The notes beneath the pieces are model-generated. The model was not told where the DNA came from. It did no database searches and saw only the letters and a list, made by a program, of their open reading frames with translations. Below are positions 16,782-28,315 of a stretch of DNA of 64,000 nucleotides, one piece after another (positions within the stretch are counted from its first letter, which is position 1; the number at the start of each line of letters is the position of its first letter). Source of the DNA: Emergencia sp. 1XD21-10 (GTDB taxonomy: Bacteria; Bacillota; Clostridia; Peptostreptococcales; Anaerovoracaceae); assembly GCF_009936045.1 (NCBI RefSeq), contig NZ_QWEQ01000010.1:62001-126000 (forward strand). The letters run 5' to 3'. Both the position numbers and the translations under genes were made by a program.

Positions 16782-18533
16782 ATGAGTTTTTCAAGTTCTA
16801 CCATAGAAAATTTGAAAAATCAAGTGAATATTGTAGATGTCGTAGGAAGAAGCGTGCCTCTGAAACGAGCAGGTTCCAACTATAAAGGTTGTTGTCCGTT
16901 TCACAATGAGAAGACGCCTTCTTTTGTTGTCTCCGAGCAGAAGCAGATTTTTACCTGCTTTGGCTGTGGGGCGACCGGTGATGTCATCGAATATGTAAAA
17001 CGCTATTATAATCTGGATTTTTCTGAGGCGGTAGAGAAAATCGCTGCCGAAGAGGGCATTACCGTAGAGAGAAATGCTCGCAGTGACAATAGAGATATTT
17101 ATTACAAGGTTAACAAACTGGCGGCCAATTTCTTTTATCGCTCCTTTACGGAAAAGGCAAATAAAGGCTACGCTTATATGAAGCGCAGGGAGATAGCACC
17201 TGCTATTTTGAAGAAGTTTGGTATCGGATATGCCGATGAGCAGTGGGATAGCTTGTATCAGTACCTGTTGTCACAGGGCGTCGATAAAAAGATTATGGTA
17301 GAGCTGGGGCTGGTATCAGAAAGCAAAGGAAAATACTACGATAAATTTAGAAATCGGGTCATTTTCCCAATCATTAATACCTCCGGCAAGGTCATCGGCT
17401 TTGGGGGAAGAGCTATTGATCCGGGTGATAATCCCAAATATTTGAATTCGCCTGAAAGCAGGATTTTTCAGAAGAAGAATAATCTTTATGGTCTGAATAT
17501 TTCCAGACAGAGTGTAGGCAAAGAAAATTTTATTATTTTAGTTGAAGGATATATGGATGTGATTGCTCTGTATCAGAGCGGTGTAGAGAATGTGGCAGCT
17601 TCTCTTGGAACTGCGCTGACGGAGAATCAGGCAAAACTGATTAAGCGATATACCAAGGATGTGGTTCTTTCTTATGATGCTGATAATGCTGGACGGGCAG
17701 CTGCTCTTAGAGGGCTTGAAATTCTAAAGAAAGAAGACTGCAAGGTCAAGGTGCTTCATGTTACCGATGGAAAAGACCCCGACGAATATGTTAAGAAAAA
17801 CGGAAAGACGGCGTTTCTAAAGCTGATAGATGGGGCACTGCCTTATGGAGACTACCGTTTGGAATCGGCTAAAGTGGGTTTTGATTTATCACAGGATGAA
17901 GACAAAATCGACTACATGAAGAAGGCTATTGATATTTTGCGCCAGATGAGTCCTGTTGAACAGGAAATTTACATAAAAAAACTGTCTAAAGACCTGAAAA
18001 TTGCAGAAGGTGCGATTAGAATGGAACTTTTAGGAAATGATAATACACAAAAGACGCAGCAACGGTCTGCACCGGTTCGCGAACAGCGCTCACAACAGGA
18101 GGAAGTAGAGCATGTGGCACTGAAACCCATAGAGAAAACACTGTTGAAAGTTTTACTGACGGAAGAAAGATATATAGACAGGCTAGTAGACTATCCGGGA
18201 ATTTTAGAAAGTGAATTTGCCCTGAGGATTTATCAGCTTCTTGCAGAAAGCTATGCGCATCATCATTTCATTGATTTGAACCAGATTATGGACGGGCTTT
18301 CCGATGAAGGAGCTGCAGGGCTGCAAGAAGTTTTGAATCATGTAGTCGTCGGCAACGAGGAACAGGTATTTCACGACTGTATCAGAACGTGGAACCATGA
18401 GCGGTTGACCAGAGAAGAGCAGAAGCTTTTGACGCTTCTTTCCATGGCAGACGAAAATGATAATCAGGATAGAATTATGGAACTGACCGATCAGCTTATG
18501 AAAGTGCAACGAGAACTTAAAAACCAACAATAG
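16782..18533 (+). CDS. dnaG: DNA primase DnaG
   Basis: DnaG synthesises the RNA primers for lagging-strand replication. The 583-residue product has the CHC2 zinc ribbon (Cys38, His41, Cys59, Cys62), the RNA polymerase core and the TOPRIM metal site ([13 protein letters not shown] and [12 protein letters not shown]). The C-terminal part should bind the DnaB helicase. GGGAGA lies before the ATG. rpoD follows after 11 bases, the classical macromolecular-synthesis operon without rpsU. Confidence 0.97.
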   Translation: MSFSSSTIENLKNQVNIVDVVGRSVPLKRAGSNYKGCCPFHNEKTPSFVVSEQKQIFTCFGCGATGDVIEYVKRYYNLDFSEAVEKIAAEEGITVERNARSDNRDIYYKVNKLAANFFYRSFTEKANKGYAYMKRREIAPAILKKFGIGYADEQWDSLYQYLLSQGVDKKIMVELGLVSESKGKYYDKFRNRVIFPIINTSGKVIGFGGRAIDPGDNPKYLNSPESRIFQKKNNLYGLNISRQSVGKENFIILVEGYMDVIALYQSGVENVAASLGTALTENQAKLIKRYTKDVVLSYDADNAGRAAALRGLEILKKEDCKVKVLHVTDGKDPDEYVKKNGKTAFLKLIDGALPYGDYRLESAKVGFDLSQDEDKIDYMKKAIDILRQMSPVEQEIYIKKLSKDLKIAEGAIRMELLGNDNTQKTQQRSAPVREQRSQQEEVEHVALKPIEKTLLKVLLTEERYIDRLVDYPGILESEFALRIYQLLAESYAHHHFIDLNQIMDGLSDEGAAGLQEVLNHVVVGNEEQVFHDCIRTWNHERLTREEQKLLTLLSMADENDNQDRIMELTDQLMKVQRELKNQQ

Positions 18534-18544
18534 GGAGATGTAGA

Positions 18545-19735
18545 ATGAGCACAGAAACAAAAAAAGCAAACAATTTAAATGAAACCTTTGCAGGCATGAG
18601 CCCAGAACAAATTAAGAACGAACTCATCAGTCAGCTAGTCAAAAAAGCTAAGACAAAGAAAAATATTCTGACCTATACGGATATGGCGGATTATTTAGAT
18701 TCTTTTGATTTGGACAAGAATGTGGTAGACGAAATCTATGAAGCGCTGCTTTCTAAGGACATTGAGATTGCCAGCGAAACAGAACCTGAAGATTTTCCTT
18801 CCATGATGGACAGGGATGATGATTTTGACGGCAATGAAGAAGATGACGGCATTGTTATGACCGAAACCGGTGAAATCGATATCGAAGCGACTTTGCCAAA
18901 AGGAATTGCTGTAGACGATCCTGTTAGAATGTATCTGAAGGAAATCGGAAAGGTACCTCTTCTCAGTGCCGATGAGGAAATCGAACTGGCTCAGAGAATG
19001 GAAAAAGGGGACGAGGAAGCAAAGAAAAAGCTTTGTGAAGCAAACCTTCGTCTTGTAGTCAGCATTGCAAAACGCTATGTGGGCAGAGGGATGCTGTTCC
19101 TGGATTTGATTCAGGAAGGAAATCTGGGACTGATTAAAGCTGTTGATAAGTTTGATTATCGCAAAGGGTACAAATTTTCCACTTATGCAACATGGTGGAT
19201 TCGTCAGGCAATTACCAGATCCATCGCTGACCAGGCGAGAACCATTAGAATTCCGGTGCATATGGTAGAAACTATCAATAAGCTGATTCGCGTATCCAGA
19301 CAGCTGCTGCAGACTTATGGAAGAGAGCCGAGCCCGGAAGAAATCGCAAAGGAAATGGGTATTTCTGTAGACAAGGTTAGAGAAATTCAGAAGATTGCAC
19401 AGGAACCTGTATCGCTGGAAACTCCAATCGGTGAAGAAGAAGACAGTCATTTGGGAGATTTTATTCCAGATGATGATGTACCAGCACCGGCTGAAGCTGC
19501 GGCATTTTCCATGTTGAAAGAACAGCTTGTAGAAGTGCTGGACACTTTAACAGAGAGAGAACAGAAGGTGCTGAAACTGCGTTTCGGTCTTGAAGATGGA
19601 CGTTCCAGGACCTTAGAGGAAGTCGGCAAGGAATTTGACGTAACAAGAGAAAGAATCAGACAGATTGAGGCAAAGGCGCTTAGAAAGCTGAGACACCCAA
19701 GCAGAAGTAAGAAATTAAAGGATTATCTGGAGTAA
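18545..19735 (+). CDS. rpoD: Primary sigma factor RpoD/SigA
   Basis: The 396-residue product is the vegetative sigma factor. It has region 1.1 (acidic N-terminus), region 1.2 ([17 protein letters not shown]), region 2 ([36 protein letters not shown]), region 3 and region 4 ([38 protein letters not shown]). It is co-transcribed with dnaG. GGGAGATG provides the ribosome site. Confidence 0.98.
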   Translation: MSTETKKANNLNETFAGMSPEQIKNELISQLVKKAKTKKNILTYTDMADYLDSFDLDKNVVDEIYEALLSKDIEIASETEPEDFPSMMDRDDDFDGNEEDDGIVMTETGEIDIEATLPKGIAVDDPVRMYLKEIGKVPLLSADEEIELAQRMEKGDEEAKKKLCEANLRLVVSIAKRYVGRGMLFLDLIQEGNLGLIKAVDKFDYRKGYKFSTYATWWIRQAITRSIADQARTIRIPVHMVETINKLIRVSRQLLQTYGREPSPEEIAKEMGISVDKVREIQKIAQEPVSLETPIGEEEDSHLGDFIPDDDVPAPAEAAAFSMLKEQLVEVLDTLTEREQKVLKLRFGLEDGRSRTLEEVGKEFDVTRERIRQIEAKALRKLRHPSRSKKLKDYLE

Positions 19736-19741
19736 CGAAAG

Positions 19742-20467
19742 ATGAAATTAAGCGAGAGATTGCAATATATCGCTGACGAAATAAGAAAAGGAGAAACCAT
19801 GGCGGACATTGGGTGCGACCATGGTTTCTTGCCACTGTATTTAATGGAAAAGCATAAATGCCCAAAAGTGATTATGACCGATGTCAGCGGCGGTTCTTTA
19901 AAAAAGGCAGAAACCAACTGTAAACTCGTGAAGCCTAAAGGCGACTACGAATTGCGCCTCGGCGACGGCATCGATGTTCTTTCCGATGGGGAAGTTGATG
20001 TGGTTGTCATGGCGGGCATGGGAGGTCTTCTCATTGCAGACATGCTTAAATGGAATCTAAAAAAAAGCCGGTCTATTAAAAGATATATTCTGCAGCCGAG
20101 AAACAACCCTGGCAGACTTAGACACTTTCTGGCATGCAATGGTTTTTCCATCGTAAAGGAAGGAATCGTCAGAGAGGGAAAGTTTCTCTGTGAGATTTTG
20201 ACCGTTGAAAGCGGACCGATACCAGTTTTTACAGCGGAAAATCCGCAGCCTGTTTATAGTGCGGAATTTGAATATCCTGCTTCGCTTATTGCTTTTGGAG
20301 GCGTATTGACAGGGGAATATCTGCAGAAACACCTCGAAACCGAATATCAGATTCTGGGTAAAATCGAAGAGAACGCGAAAGATGTACAACAGCAGAGTAA
20401 AGAAACTAGAGATAGAATTGTGAGACTGGAAGAGTTAATTAAGGAATGGGAGGCAGCGAATGAATAA
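19742..20467 (+). CDS. trmK: tRNA (adenine22-N1)-methyltransferase TrmK
   Basis: The 241-residue class I SAM methyltransferase has motif I as ADIGCDHGFLPLYL and a downstream VVVMAGMGGLLIADML motif typical of TrmK (B. subtilis YqfN), which makes m1A22 in tRNA. A C-terminal coiled region follows. It lies 6 bases after rpoD and its end overlaps the next start, the conserved sigA-trmK-nif3 order of Firmicutes. Confidence 0.92.
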   Translation: MKLSERLQYIADEIRKGETMADIGCDHGFLPLYLMEKHKCPKVIMTDVSGGSLKKAETNCKLVKPKGDYELRLGDGIDVLSDGEVDVVVMAGMGGLLIADMLKWNLKKSRSIKRYILQPRNNPGRLRHFLACNGFSIVKEGIVREGKFLCEILTVESGPIPVFTAENPQPVYSAEFEYPASLIAFGGVLTGEYLQKHLETEYQILGKIEENAKDVQQQSKETRDRIVRLEELIKEWEAANE

Positions 20468-21242
20468 AGAAAGACTGACTGCCGTTATCGAGGAAATCTG
20501 TCCTTCTGAGACAGCTGAAAGCTGGGATAACTGTGGTTTTCAGCTGGATATGGGGGCGGCAGAAATAGATACTGTGCTGGTATCTTTAGAGGTTACCGGT
20601 GCAGTAATTGATGAAGCCGCCGCTTGCGGCGCGCAGATGATTTTGACCCATCATCCGCTACTTTTTAGCGGAATCAAGAAAATTGAACAGACAGATGTGA
20701 TTGGAAATTACTTGATTCGACTGATTCAGGCAGGCATTTCCGTCTATTCCTGTCACACTAGCTTTGATAAATTAAAAGACGGTAACAATGATTATTTTGG
20801 TCTTCTTTTAGAATTTCAGGGTGTACATCCCTTTGATGCAGATAACGGTTTCTGCCGCAAAGGACAGACGCCTTTTGATATGACTTTTGCGGAACTGATT
20901 CGCAAGGTTTCAGAGGAGCTTACGATGGAGGAGCGGTATTTTAGATGGGTCGGCGACTTAACCAGACAAATTAAAACCGTCGGCTGGTGTACTGGCGCCG
21001 GCAGTGAATTTATTTTAGATGCGAAGAAAGAAAGCTGCGACCTTTATATTACGGGCGATTTGAAATATCATGAGGCGCAGATGGCGAAGGAAGCCGGCAT
21101 TTGTGTCCTTGACATTGGGCACTATGGAAGTGAAAAGATATTTACTGGGAATATGGCTGACATGCTGCGGGAAGCGACTTTTGGAACCGATTTAGAGGTT
21201 TTGGAATCGCAGCTGGATTTGAATCCGTTCGGCTGCATTTAA
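20460..21242 (+). CDS. Nif3-like dinuclear metal centre protein (YqfO family)
   Basis: The 260-residue product has the Nif3 motifs AESWDNCGFQLD, ILTHHPLLFSG, SCHTSFD and DIGHYGSEK, which form the dinuclear metal site. It is shorter than B. subtilis YqfO because it lacks the inserted PII/CutA-like middle domain. The precise reaction is unsettled; it accompanies trmK widely. Its start overlaps trmK by eight bases. Confidence 0.9.
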   Translation: MNKERLTAVIEEICPSETAESWDNCGFQLDMGAAEIDTVLVSLEVTGAVIDEAAACGAQMILTHHPLLFSGIKKIEQTDVIGNYLIRLIQAGISVYSCHTSFDKLKDGNNDYFGLLLEFQGVHPFDADNGFCRKGQTPFDMTFAELIRKVSEELTMEERYFRWVGDLTRQIKTVGWCTGAGSEFILDAKKESCDLYITGDLKYHEAQMAKEAGICVLDIGHYGSEKIFTGNMADMLREATFGTDLEVLESQLDLNPFGCI

Positions 21243-21307
21243 TTCATACCTGTCAGCAGTTTCAGTCCCCTAATTATAATCGAATTCTAATTTTTTAAAC
21301 AAAAAAC

Positions 21308-21342
21308 CAGCCACGCATTCAACGCGTGGTTTTCCGTGGCTG
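21308..21342. terminator. Probable terminator/hairpin after nif3
   Basis: Two alternative stems overlap: CCACGC/GCGTGG followed by TTTT, and CAGCCACG/CGTGGCTG. A-rich sequence precedes and short T runs follow, so it may end the dnaG-nif3 operon, but the T-tract is weak. Confidence 0.5.
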
Positions 21343-21390
21343 TCCACAAAAAAGACTGGAATTTATAATTGATTTATGCTATAATTATAT

Positions 21391-21744
21391 AGTTATGGGT
21401 AAACCAGACAATCGCGTGCAGTGATGCATGAGGAAAGTCCGGGCTCCATAGGGCGAGGATGCCGGATAACGTCCGGCGTAGGCAACTATAGGGAAAGTGC
21501 AACAGAAACATTCCGCCGAAACGGGTTATGCCGTGGTAAGGTTGAAATGGTGAGGTAAGAGCTCACCGGCGTCATGGAGACATGGCGGCCGTGTAAACCC
21601 CATCCGGAGCAAGGTCAAATAGGGCGCAAAAGCGGCGGCCCGTCGCTGCCCGGTAGGTAGACCGCAAGAGCGTGCAGTAATGTTACGCCTCAGATAGATG
21701 ATTGTCTAATACAGAACCCGGCTTATAGGTTTGCCCATACTTTC
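21391..21744 (+). ncRNA. rnpB: RNase P RNA
   Basis: RNase P RNA is the catalytic subunit that matures tRNA 5' ends. The conserved segments are present in order: GAGGAAAGTCCGGGC near the 5' end, GCAACAGAAA, and ACAGAACCCGGCTTA near the 3' end. The ends GTTATGGGTAAACC and GGTTTGCCCATAC pair to form helix P1, which sets the boundaries. A TATAAT (21380-21385) lies just upstream as -10 box, with only a weak -35. Confidence 0.95.
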
Positions 21745-21749
21745 TTTCA

Positions 21750-21779
21750 GGAAATACGCAGTATTTCCGTTTTATTTTG
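21750..21779 (+). terminator. Rho-independent terminator of rnpB
   Basis: An eight-base stem GGAAATAC/GTATTTCC with a GCA loop is followed by GTTTTATTTTG. Confidence 0.85.
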
Positions 21780-21808
21780 TTTATATATGATAGGAGGGAG
21801 GAGATGTT

Positions 21809-23167
21809 ATGACAAACGAAAAAGAAATTCAAGGCAACAAAATGGGTACGGAGCCAGTTGGAAAGCTACTCGCTTCCATGGCATGGCCAGCCATTCTTTC
21901 TATGACCATCAATGCTCTTTACAACGTAGTGGACAGCATGTTCGTAGCAATGGTCAGTCAGAAAGCGCTGACAGCCGTATCTCTTGTAATGCCAATTCAA
22001 ATGCTGATGATTTCCATGGCTGTGGGTAGTTCTGTCGGCGTAAATTCTCTGATTTCCAGAAGACTGGGTGCTAAGCGATTTGATGAAGCCAATAAGGCAG
22101 CCTCAACCAGTATCAGAATTGGGCTTTTTAACTTTCTGATTTTTGCATTGGTAGGTATTTGTCTTGCCAGTCCGTTTATGCGTGCGTATACAGATGATAC
22201 TATCATCTTTGAGGGTGGCGTTACATATCTTAGAATTATTACCATTTGCAGCCTCTTTAGCATGATTCAGATTCAGCTTGAGAAAGTGCTACAGGCGACA
22301 GGCAATATGATAGCTCCGATGATTATCAGTTTGAGCGGTGCACTGACCAATTTGGTTTTGGATCCGATTTTGATTTTTGGACTTTTCGGTATGCCAAAAC
22401 TTGGTATTGCCGGTGCAGCTATTGCAACAGTTACTGGTCAGGCAGTGGGTATGTGCGTTGCAATCTTCATGTTCTTTAGAAAAGAGCACGAGGTGAAAAT
22501 CCAGTTGAAAGGCTTCAAAATCGACTGGGCTGTGGTAAAAGATATCTACGGCGTAGGCCTTCCATCTATCATCATGCAGGCAATCGGTTCTGTTATGCTG
22601 CTAGGCTACAATGCCATCTTAGCGACTTCAGCAACAGCCGTTGCGGTACTGGGCGTTTATTACAAGTTGCAGTCCTTTATCTTTATGCCGGTGTTCGGTC
22701 TCAATCAGGGCGCTATGCCGATTATGGGCTATAACTTTGGTGCAAGGGACAGACATCGTCTGATGGAGACTTACAAGAAAGCGCAGATTACTGCACTGGT
22801 AATTATGGCAATCGGTACTATTTTATTCCATTTATTCCCAGAGGTTTTCCTGAAAATGTTTAGTGCGGACGATGAGATGATGGAAATGGGTGTGCCGGCG
22901 CTGAGAATCATCAGTATCTGCTTTATTCCGGCAGCCTTTGGTATTATGTCATCGACGCTGTTTCAGGGAACCGGTCATGGGGTATATAGTTTAATAGGAT
23001 CCCTTTTACGTCAGCTTGTCGGTATTTTGCCGCTGGCTTATATCATTTACCACACAGCAGGTGTGACGGCGTCTTGGGCGTCTTTTCCGCTGGCGGAGAT
23101 TATCGGCGTCGTTTATGCGGCAATTATGCTTATCAGATTATACAAAAAAGAAATCAAGACCTTGTAA
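21809..23167 (+). CDS. MATE-family multidrug efflux transporter
   Basis: The 452-residue product has about 12 membrane helices in two homologous halves, starting GKLLASMAWPAILSMTINAL with the MATE signature regions DSMFVAMVSQKALTAVS and, in the second half, GLPSIIMQAIGSVMLLG and NFGARDRHRLMETYK. MATE proteins export cationic drugs or other small molecules using sodium or proton gradients. The substrate is not predictable. The ribosome site GGAGGGAGGAG is strong. It follows the rnpB terminator. Confidence 0.93.
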   Translation: MTNEKEIQGNKMGTEPVGKLLASMAWPAILSMTINALYNVVDSMFVAMVSQKALTAVSLVMPIQMLMISMAVGSSVGVNSLISRRLGAKRFDEANKAASTSIRIGLFNFLIFALVGICLASPFMRAYTDDTIIFEGGVTYLRIITICSLFSMIQIQLEKVLQATGNMIAPMIISLSGALTNLVLDPILIFGLFGMPKLGIAGAAIATVTGQAVGMCVAIFMFFRKEHEVKIQLKGFKIDWAVVKDIYGVGLPSIIMQAIGSVMLLGYNAILATSATAVAVLGVYYKLQSFIFMPVFGLNQGAMPIMGYNFGARDRHRLMETYKKAQITALVIMAIGTILFHLFPEVFLKMFSADDEMMEMGVPALRIISICFIPAAFGIMSSTLFQGTGHGVYSLIGSLLRQLVGILPLAYIIYHTAGVTASWASFPLAEIIGVVYAAIMLIRLYKKEIKTL

Positions 23168-23168
23168 T

Positions 23169-23729
23169 TTACCATTCAAGGTCTTGAAATTCTTCGTATT
23201 CCCGGTATTGGCGATATTCGGAATCTTCTTTGACAAGGTCGTAAATAAGCGGATCTCGCAGAAGATGTTTCCAACAGGTATAAGTTGCCTTGATAAAAGC
23301 AGGATTCAGCTCCATTTCTTCTGTGATTAGAGGACAGCTGTAGGGCAGGTCGCTGTCATTTCGTACCAGAGATAATACACCGTCTTCGTCAATATGAGGC
23401 GTTAAAGGAAAGGTTCTGCATTGCATGGGCCTTTTTTCTCTGGGACAGATTGGCGGCGTTTTGCATCGTACAAAGTAAACTTTGCCGCTCCAAGACTCCG
23501 GGAATTCATAATCCTCGGCGTATTCTGCACTCCATGTGAGCCAATCGTCTGTTCGGTCGTGGACTTTATCTTCGCCGGGAAGGAGATAAATACCGAGGTT
23601 TTCATCGTCATTACCACAGCTGCAGCAGATGGCACCGCAAAGAGTTCCGCAGTCATAAGGAACAGGAGAAACCCTGTCCAGCAATCGGTAGATTGCCTGA
23701 TAAGTTCTTTTTTTGATTGTACTTTTCAT
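23169..23729 (-). CDS. YkgJ-like Cys-cluster protein
   Basis: The 186-residue protein carries a Cys cluster of the type CGTLCGAICCSC near residues 27-38 and later CPREKRPMQCRTFPLTP, which resembles the YkgJ-type metal-binding (zinc or iron-sulfur) cluster family. Its function is unknown. It ends one base from the convergent MATE gene, so the two 3' ends abut without a visible terminator. It is divergent from the giant activase gene. Confidence 0.7.
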   Translation of the reverse strand: MKSTIKKRTYQAIYRLLDRVSPVPYDCGTLCGAICCSCGNDDENLGIYLLPGEDKVHDRTDDWLTWSAEYAEDYEFPESWSGKVYFVRCKTPPICPREKRPMQCRTFPLTPHIDEDGVLSLVRNDSDLPYSCPLITEEMELNPAFIKATYTCWKHLLRDPLIYDLVKEDSEYRQYREYEEFQDLEW

Positions 23730-23791
23730 AACAATTCATTCTAACATAGGAAATCAGGCGATACAACCAGAAATTAGTACTAAATTAAACC

Positions 23792-23821
23792 TTGAAAAAG
23801 GTCGAATTCTGGTGTTAAAAT
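23792..23821 (+). promoter_or_regulatory. Possible promoter for the activase gene
   Basis: TTGAAA (23792-23797), 18-base spacer and TAAAAT (23816-23821), 37 bases before the start codon. The match is modest. Confidence 0.35.
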
Positions 23822-23858
23822 TATAAAATACTCAATTACACAAATAAGAGGTAAGATT

Positions 23859-26800
23859 ATGAAGTTAGGAATTGACGTAGGCTCAACTACCGTCAAACTT
23901 GTTTTACTTGACGAAAAAAACGAAATTACATATACCCGTTATGAGAGGCATATGTCTAACGTTTTTGAAAAAGTAAAAGAACTCATAGAGGAAATGTATG
24001 CCCAGTTTGGTTCCATAGAAATCAGACCTGTTATTACAGGCTCTGGCGGTCTTTCCCTAGCAAATCTTCTGGGTGTTTCCTTTGAACAGGAGGTTATCGC
24101 CTGCAGTAAAGCGGTGGAGACTCTGATTCCTGATACAGATGTTGCTATAGAACTTGGTGGCGAAGACGCAAAGATTACATTTTACGGCGCTACTATTGAG
24201 CAGCGAATGAACGGAACCTGTGCAGGTGGCACGGGCGCGTTTATTGACCAGATGGCGGTGCTTTTGAATACTGATGCAGGGGGACTTAATGAGGCAGCAA
24301 AGAACGTAAAGATGATTTATCCTATTGCAGCTCGCTGCGGCGTTTTTGCAAAGACGGATATTCAGCCTCTGATTAATGAAGGTGCGGCAATAGAGGATTT
24401 AGCTGCTTCCATTTTTCAGGCTGTGGTTAACCAGACCATCAGCGGACTTGCTTGCGGACATACCATCAAAGGTAACGTAGCATTTCTGGGCGGACCGCTG
24501 TCCTTTTTGTCTGAGCTTCGTAAAAGATTCATTGAAACATTGGAATTAAAGCCGGAGGAAGTGATTTTTCCAGAGGATTCCAAGTATTTTGTCGCCATCG
24601 GTGCAGCTATGCTGGCAGAAACCAGAAAACAGATTTCATTGGGAGAAATTGCCGAGCTAATCAAAGGATCTGATTCAAGTCAGCTTTCTGAGACCAAACA
24701 TATCGAACCGCTGTTTATTAATAAAGAAGCGTATAACGCATTTATAAACCGTCATAACCAGCACAAGATTCGCAGGAAAGATATCAAACGCGCTAAGGAA
24801 GAGACTTTTCTAGGCATTGACGCTGGTTCCACAACCACTAAGGCGACCCTGATTGACTCCGACAAAAATCTGTTATATTCCTTCTACAGAAGCAACGAAG
24901 GAAATCCGCTGGAAGCGGTTAAGACCATGCTCAAAGAGCTTTATTCGCTGCTGCCGCAGAATGCCTTTATTGCAAATACTTGCGTGACCGGTTACGGAGA
25001 AGGCTTGATTAAGACGGCTTTTAAGGCGGATTTGGGCGAAATTGAGACCATGGCTCATTATAAAGCGGCCGAGGAATTTTTGCCAGGCGTAGAATTCATT
25101 CTGGATATCGGCGGGCAGGATATGAAGTGCATGAAGATTAAAGATGGCGCTATTTACAATATCATGCTTAACGAGGCTTGTTCTTCCGGGTGCGGCTCTT
25201 TTCTCGAAACTTACGCAAAATCTGTAAATCTGGACACCAATGCATTTGCGGAGGAAGCGCTCTTTGCTGAAAATCCTGTAGACCTTGGTACCAGATGTAC
25301 AGTGTTCATGAATTCCAAGGTAAAGCAGGCACAAAAAGAAGGGGCATCCATCGGCGACATTTCCGCGGGACTTTCTTATTCGGTTATCAAGAATGCGCTG
25401 TACAAAGTAATTAAGCTCAGGAACCCAGAAGAGGCTGGTGAGAAAATTGTAGTGCAGGGCGGCACCTTTATGAACAACGCTGTGCTGCGAAGTATCGAAA
25501 AGATCATTGGTAAGGAAGTTGTCAGACCGGATATTGCAGGACTGATGGGCGCATATGGCTGTGCGCTGATTGCTATGGAAAACCATCTTGAAGATACGGA
25601 ATCCTCTCTGCTCAGCAAAGAAGCGCTGGAAGATTTTCAGGTGGAGCATACCAACGGCAGATGTAACGGCTGTGAAAACCGATGCATTTTGACCATTAAT
25701 AAATTCAGCGACGGATCCAGATTTATTACAGGAAATCGCTGCGAAAAAGGGGCAGGAGGCGCGCAGCACGCGAACAAACTACCGAATCTTTACGAATATA
25801 AACTGCAGAGACTCTTTGGATATAAGCCGATTTCTGATTTTGATGCAGTGCGCGGCACGGTGGGAATTCCAAGAGTACTGAATATGTACGAAAATTATCC
25901 GTTCTGGTTCACTTTCTTTACGGAATTGAAATTCAGAGTGGTTTTGTCGCCGCTGTCGACAAAGTCCATCTACGAGAAGGGAATGGAAACTATTTCCTCT
26001 GACACGGCTTGTTATCCTGCCAAAATGGTTCACGGACATATTAAATGGCTTGTGGAAGAGGGTGTGAAGTGGATTTTCTATCCATGTTTAAACTATGAAC
26101 GCAACGAAGATGAAACGGCACCAAATCACTATAACTGCCCAATTGTAGCGACTTATCCGGAAGTGATTGCAAACAATATGGACGATATCTTTTCAGAAAA
26201 CATGGTGCGTTTTTCTCACCCGTTCCTGCCTTACGATAACGACCTGAAACTGGCAAATATGCTCTACAAAGAGTTTAAGGATTTTCATATCAAGAAAGAA
26301 GAAATCATGCGCGCAGTCAGCCGCGCCAGAAAAGAACAGGTCCGCTTTAAAAACGATGTGAGAAAACAAGGGGAATACTCACTGAAATTGGCGAGACAGA
26401 AGGGAAAGAAGGCTGTCGTTCTGTCGGGAAGACCATATCATCTGGATCCGGAAATCAATCACGGCATTGACAAACTGATTAATTCCTTCGACATGGTTGT
26501 CCTTTCGGAGGATTCCGTGGCGCACATGGGACAGTTGCCAAGACCGCTGCGCGTGCTGGATCAATGGGTTTATCATTCCAGACTTTACAAAGCGGCAAGC
26601 TTTGTAGGCACCTGCGATGATGTGGAGCTGATTCAACTCAATTCTTTCGGATGCGGTCTTGACGCAGTTACCACAGATCAGGTGGAAGAAATCTGCCGCG
26701 ACAGCAATAAACTTTACACAGTTTTAAAGATAGACGAGGGCTCTAATCTCGGCGCAGCAAAAATTAGAATTCGTTCCCTGAAAGCGGCTATGGACGAGCG

Positions 26801-28076
26801 CGAAAAGAACGGTGTCAAGGCAAGCGGAAACTTTAAGGCTTATGAGCGAAAACTTTTTACGGCTGCGATGCGAGAAAACTACAATATTTTGGTGCCGCAG
26901 ATGTCACCGATTCATTTTACTTATTTGGAAGAAGCAATGAAAGCCTGCGGCTACAATGCGGTACTTTTACCGCCGGTCGACAAGAATTCGGTAGAAGAGG
27001 GGTTAAAATATATCAACAACGATGCTTGCTATCCGACTATCGTGACTTTGGGACAGATTATTTCTGCACTAAAATCAGGAAAATATGATTTGGATAAGAC
27101 GGCTGTATTCATGTCTCAGACGGGAGGTGGATGCCGCGCCAGCAACTATGTGGCGCTTCTGCGTAAAGCACTCAATGATTTGGATATGGAACAGGTTCCG
27201 GTGGTATCTTTTAATGCTGTTGGACTAGAGAAAAATCCGGGCTTTAAGATTACTGCTAAGATGGGGCTTCGCCTAGCAGTTGGCTGTGTTTACGGAGATC
27301 TTGTTATGCGGATTTTGTACGCGACAAGACCATACGAGAAAGTGCCAGGTACCTGTCAGCAGATTTTGGATAAATGGCATGACAAAATTATACATAATGT
27401 GATTCACTTTAACAAAGGGGAATATGAGAGAAATCTCAAAGGTATTGTAGAGGATTTTGATAAAGTTGAAAGAACTGGCGAGAAAAAGCCGAAGGTGGGC
27501 GTAGTCGGTGAAATTTTGGTGAAATATCATCCTAACGCCAACAACGACATTGTCGGCATTATCGAATCGGAAGGGGGCGAGGCGGTAGTTCTCGACATGC
27601 TGGACTTCTTTCTTTACGGTATGCACAGCAAAAAATTCAACTTTGAAAATCTGTCAGGCTCTTATAAAGCGATGATGACGAATCAGCTTGGAATCAAGGT
27701 TGTGGAATGGCTTAGAAAGCCGATGAGAACCGCTCTTGCTGCAAGCGAGCATTTTACGGAGCCATCTTATATCGAAGAAACGGCGGAAGCGGCGTCAGCT
27801 ATCAGTTCTATCGGTAATCAGTGCGGTGAAGGCTGGCTTTTGACCGGTGAAATGGTGGAACTGATTCACAGTGGCGTAGAAAACATCGTATGCCTGCAGC
27901 CATTTGCGTGCCTGCCGAATCATGTAACGGGAAAGGGCATGATGAAAGCACTCAGAAAGATGAATCCAAAGGCTAATATTGCTGCTATCGACTATGATCC
28001 GGGCGCCAGTGATGTAAATCAGCTGAACCGGATTAAGCTGATGATGGCGACGGCTCATAAGAATATGGAAAAGTAG
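23859..28076 (+). CDS. Giant 2-hydroxyacyl-CoA dehydratase activase-related protein
   Basis: A 1405-residue protein. Two tandem BadF/BcrA-type ATPase domains open it: the first at about 1-260 ([32 protein letters not shown]), the second at about 315-575 ([34 protein letters not shown]). A Cys-rich link follows ([22 protein letters not shown]), then a DUF2229 region and a C-terminal part related to the dehydratase subunit fold ([29 protein letters not shown]). Small activases of this superfamily use ATP and a 4Fe-4S cluster to inject an electron into 2-hydroxyacyl-CoA dehydratase. The role of these large fused versions is not settled. No dehydratase gene lies beside it, so its partner, if any, is elsewhere. 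Confidence 0.88.
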   Translation: MKLGIDVGSTTVKLVLLDEKNEITYTRYERHMSNVFEKVKELIEEMYAQFGSIEIRPVITGSGGLSLANLLGVSFEQEVIACSKAVETLIPDTDVAIELGGEDAKITFYGATIEQRMNGTCAGGTGAFIDQMAVLLNTDAGGLNEAAKNVKMIYPIAARCGVFAKTDIQPLINEGAAIEDLAASIFQAVVNQTISGLACGHTIKGNVAFLGGPLSFLSELRKRFIETLELKPEEVIFPEDSKYFVAIGAAMLAETRKQISLGEIAELIKGSDSSQLSETKHIEPLFINKEAYNAFINRHNQHKIRRKDIKRAKEETFLGIDAGSTTTKATLIDSDKNLLYSFYRSNEGNPLEAVKTMLKELYSLLPQNAFIANTCVTGYGEGLIKTAFKADLGEIETMAHYKAAEEFLPGVEFILDIGGQDMKCMKIKDGAIYNIMLNEACSSGCGSFLETYAKSVNLDTNAFAEEALFAENPVDLGTRCTVFMNSKVKQAQKEGASIGDISAGLSYSVIKNALYKVIKLRNPEEAGEKIVVQGGTFMNNAVLRSIEKIIGKEVVRPDIAGLMGAYGCALIAMENHLEDTESSLLSKEALEDFQVEHTNGRCNGCENRCILTINKFSDGSRFITGNRCEKGAGGAQHANKLPNLYEYKLQRLFGYKPISDFDAVRGTVGIPRVLNMYENYPFWFTFFTELKFRVVLSPLSTKSIYEKGMETISSDTACYPAKMVHGHIKWLVEEGVKWIFYPCLNYERNEDETAPNHYNCPIVATYPEVIANNMDDIFSENMVRFSHPFLPYDNDLKLANMLYKEFKDFHIKKEEIMRAVSRARKEQVRFKNDVRKQGEYSLKLARQKGKKAVVLSGRPYHLDPEINHGIDKLINSFDMVVLSEDSVAHMGQLPRPLRVLDQWVYHSRLYKAASFVGTCDDVELIQLNSFGCGLDAVTTDQVEEICRDSNKLYTVLKIDEGSNLGAAKIRIRSLKAAMDEREKNGVKASGNFKAYERKLFTAAMRENYNILVPQMSPIHFTYLEEAMKACGYNAVLLPPVDKNSVEEGLKYINNDACYPTIVTLGQIISALKSGKYDLDKTAVFMSQTGGGCRASNYVALLRKALNDLDMEQVPVVSFNAVGLEKNPGFKITAKMGLRLAVGCVYGDLVMRILYATRPYEKVPGTCQQILDKWHDKIIHNVIHFNKGEYERNLKGIVEDFDKVERTGEKKPKVGVVGEILVKYHPNANNDIVGIIESEGGEAVVLDMLDFFLYGMHSKKFNFENLSGSYKAMMTNQLGIKVVEWLRKPMRTALAASEHFTEPSYIEETAEAASAISSIGNQCGEGWLLTGEMVELIHSGVENIVCLQPFACLPNHVTGKGMMKALRKMNPKANIAAIDYDPGASDVNQLNRIKLMMATAHKNMEK

Positions 28077-28095
28077 ATATAACGAGAGTAACAAG

Positions 28096-28134
28096 AAGTG
28101 TCTGCTAAGTGGTGATTCTGCTGGGCAGACACTT
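28096..28134 (+). other. Long-stem hairpin after the activase gene
   Basis: AAGTGTCTGC (28096-28105) pairs with GCAGACACTT (28125-28134). No T-run follows, so it is not a classical terminator; similar arms recur in the terminator at 29842-29886. Confidence 0.5.
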
Positions 28135-28172
28135 TAGCGTAAAAGCTTTATATAAGAGTTTTAAAAGAAAAG

Positions 28173-28221
28173 GACATAGAATCAAGATGAATCCCATATG
28201 CTTGATCTTATGTCTTTTTTT
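28173..28221 (+). terminator. Rho-independent terminator
   Basis: GACATA-ga-ATCAAG pairs with CTTGAT-ct-TATGTC and is followed by TTTTTTT. It probably ends the activase transcript. The 28222-28422 stretch beyond is AT-rich with a large palindrome and no gene seen. Confidence 0.75.
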
Positions 28222-28315
28222 ATTTAGAATTAATTTTTGGAAGATACGTAGTTTTACTGCAGCATTATTCAATGCAATCTTTATATTTAATTAAGATATG
28301 TGATTTTGAATATCT

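Noticed and set aside
18695-19450. 251-codon minus-strand ORF opposite rpoD
   Set aside because: Shadow of rpoD; no protein family pattern.
24873-25769. 298-codon minus-strand ORF inside the activase gene
   Set aside because: Antisense shadow of a conserved coding sequence, no ribosome site or recognisable domain.
28109-28294. 61-codon ORF after the activase gene
   Set aside because: It runs through a hairpin and a terminator and has no ribosome site.
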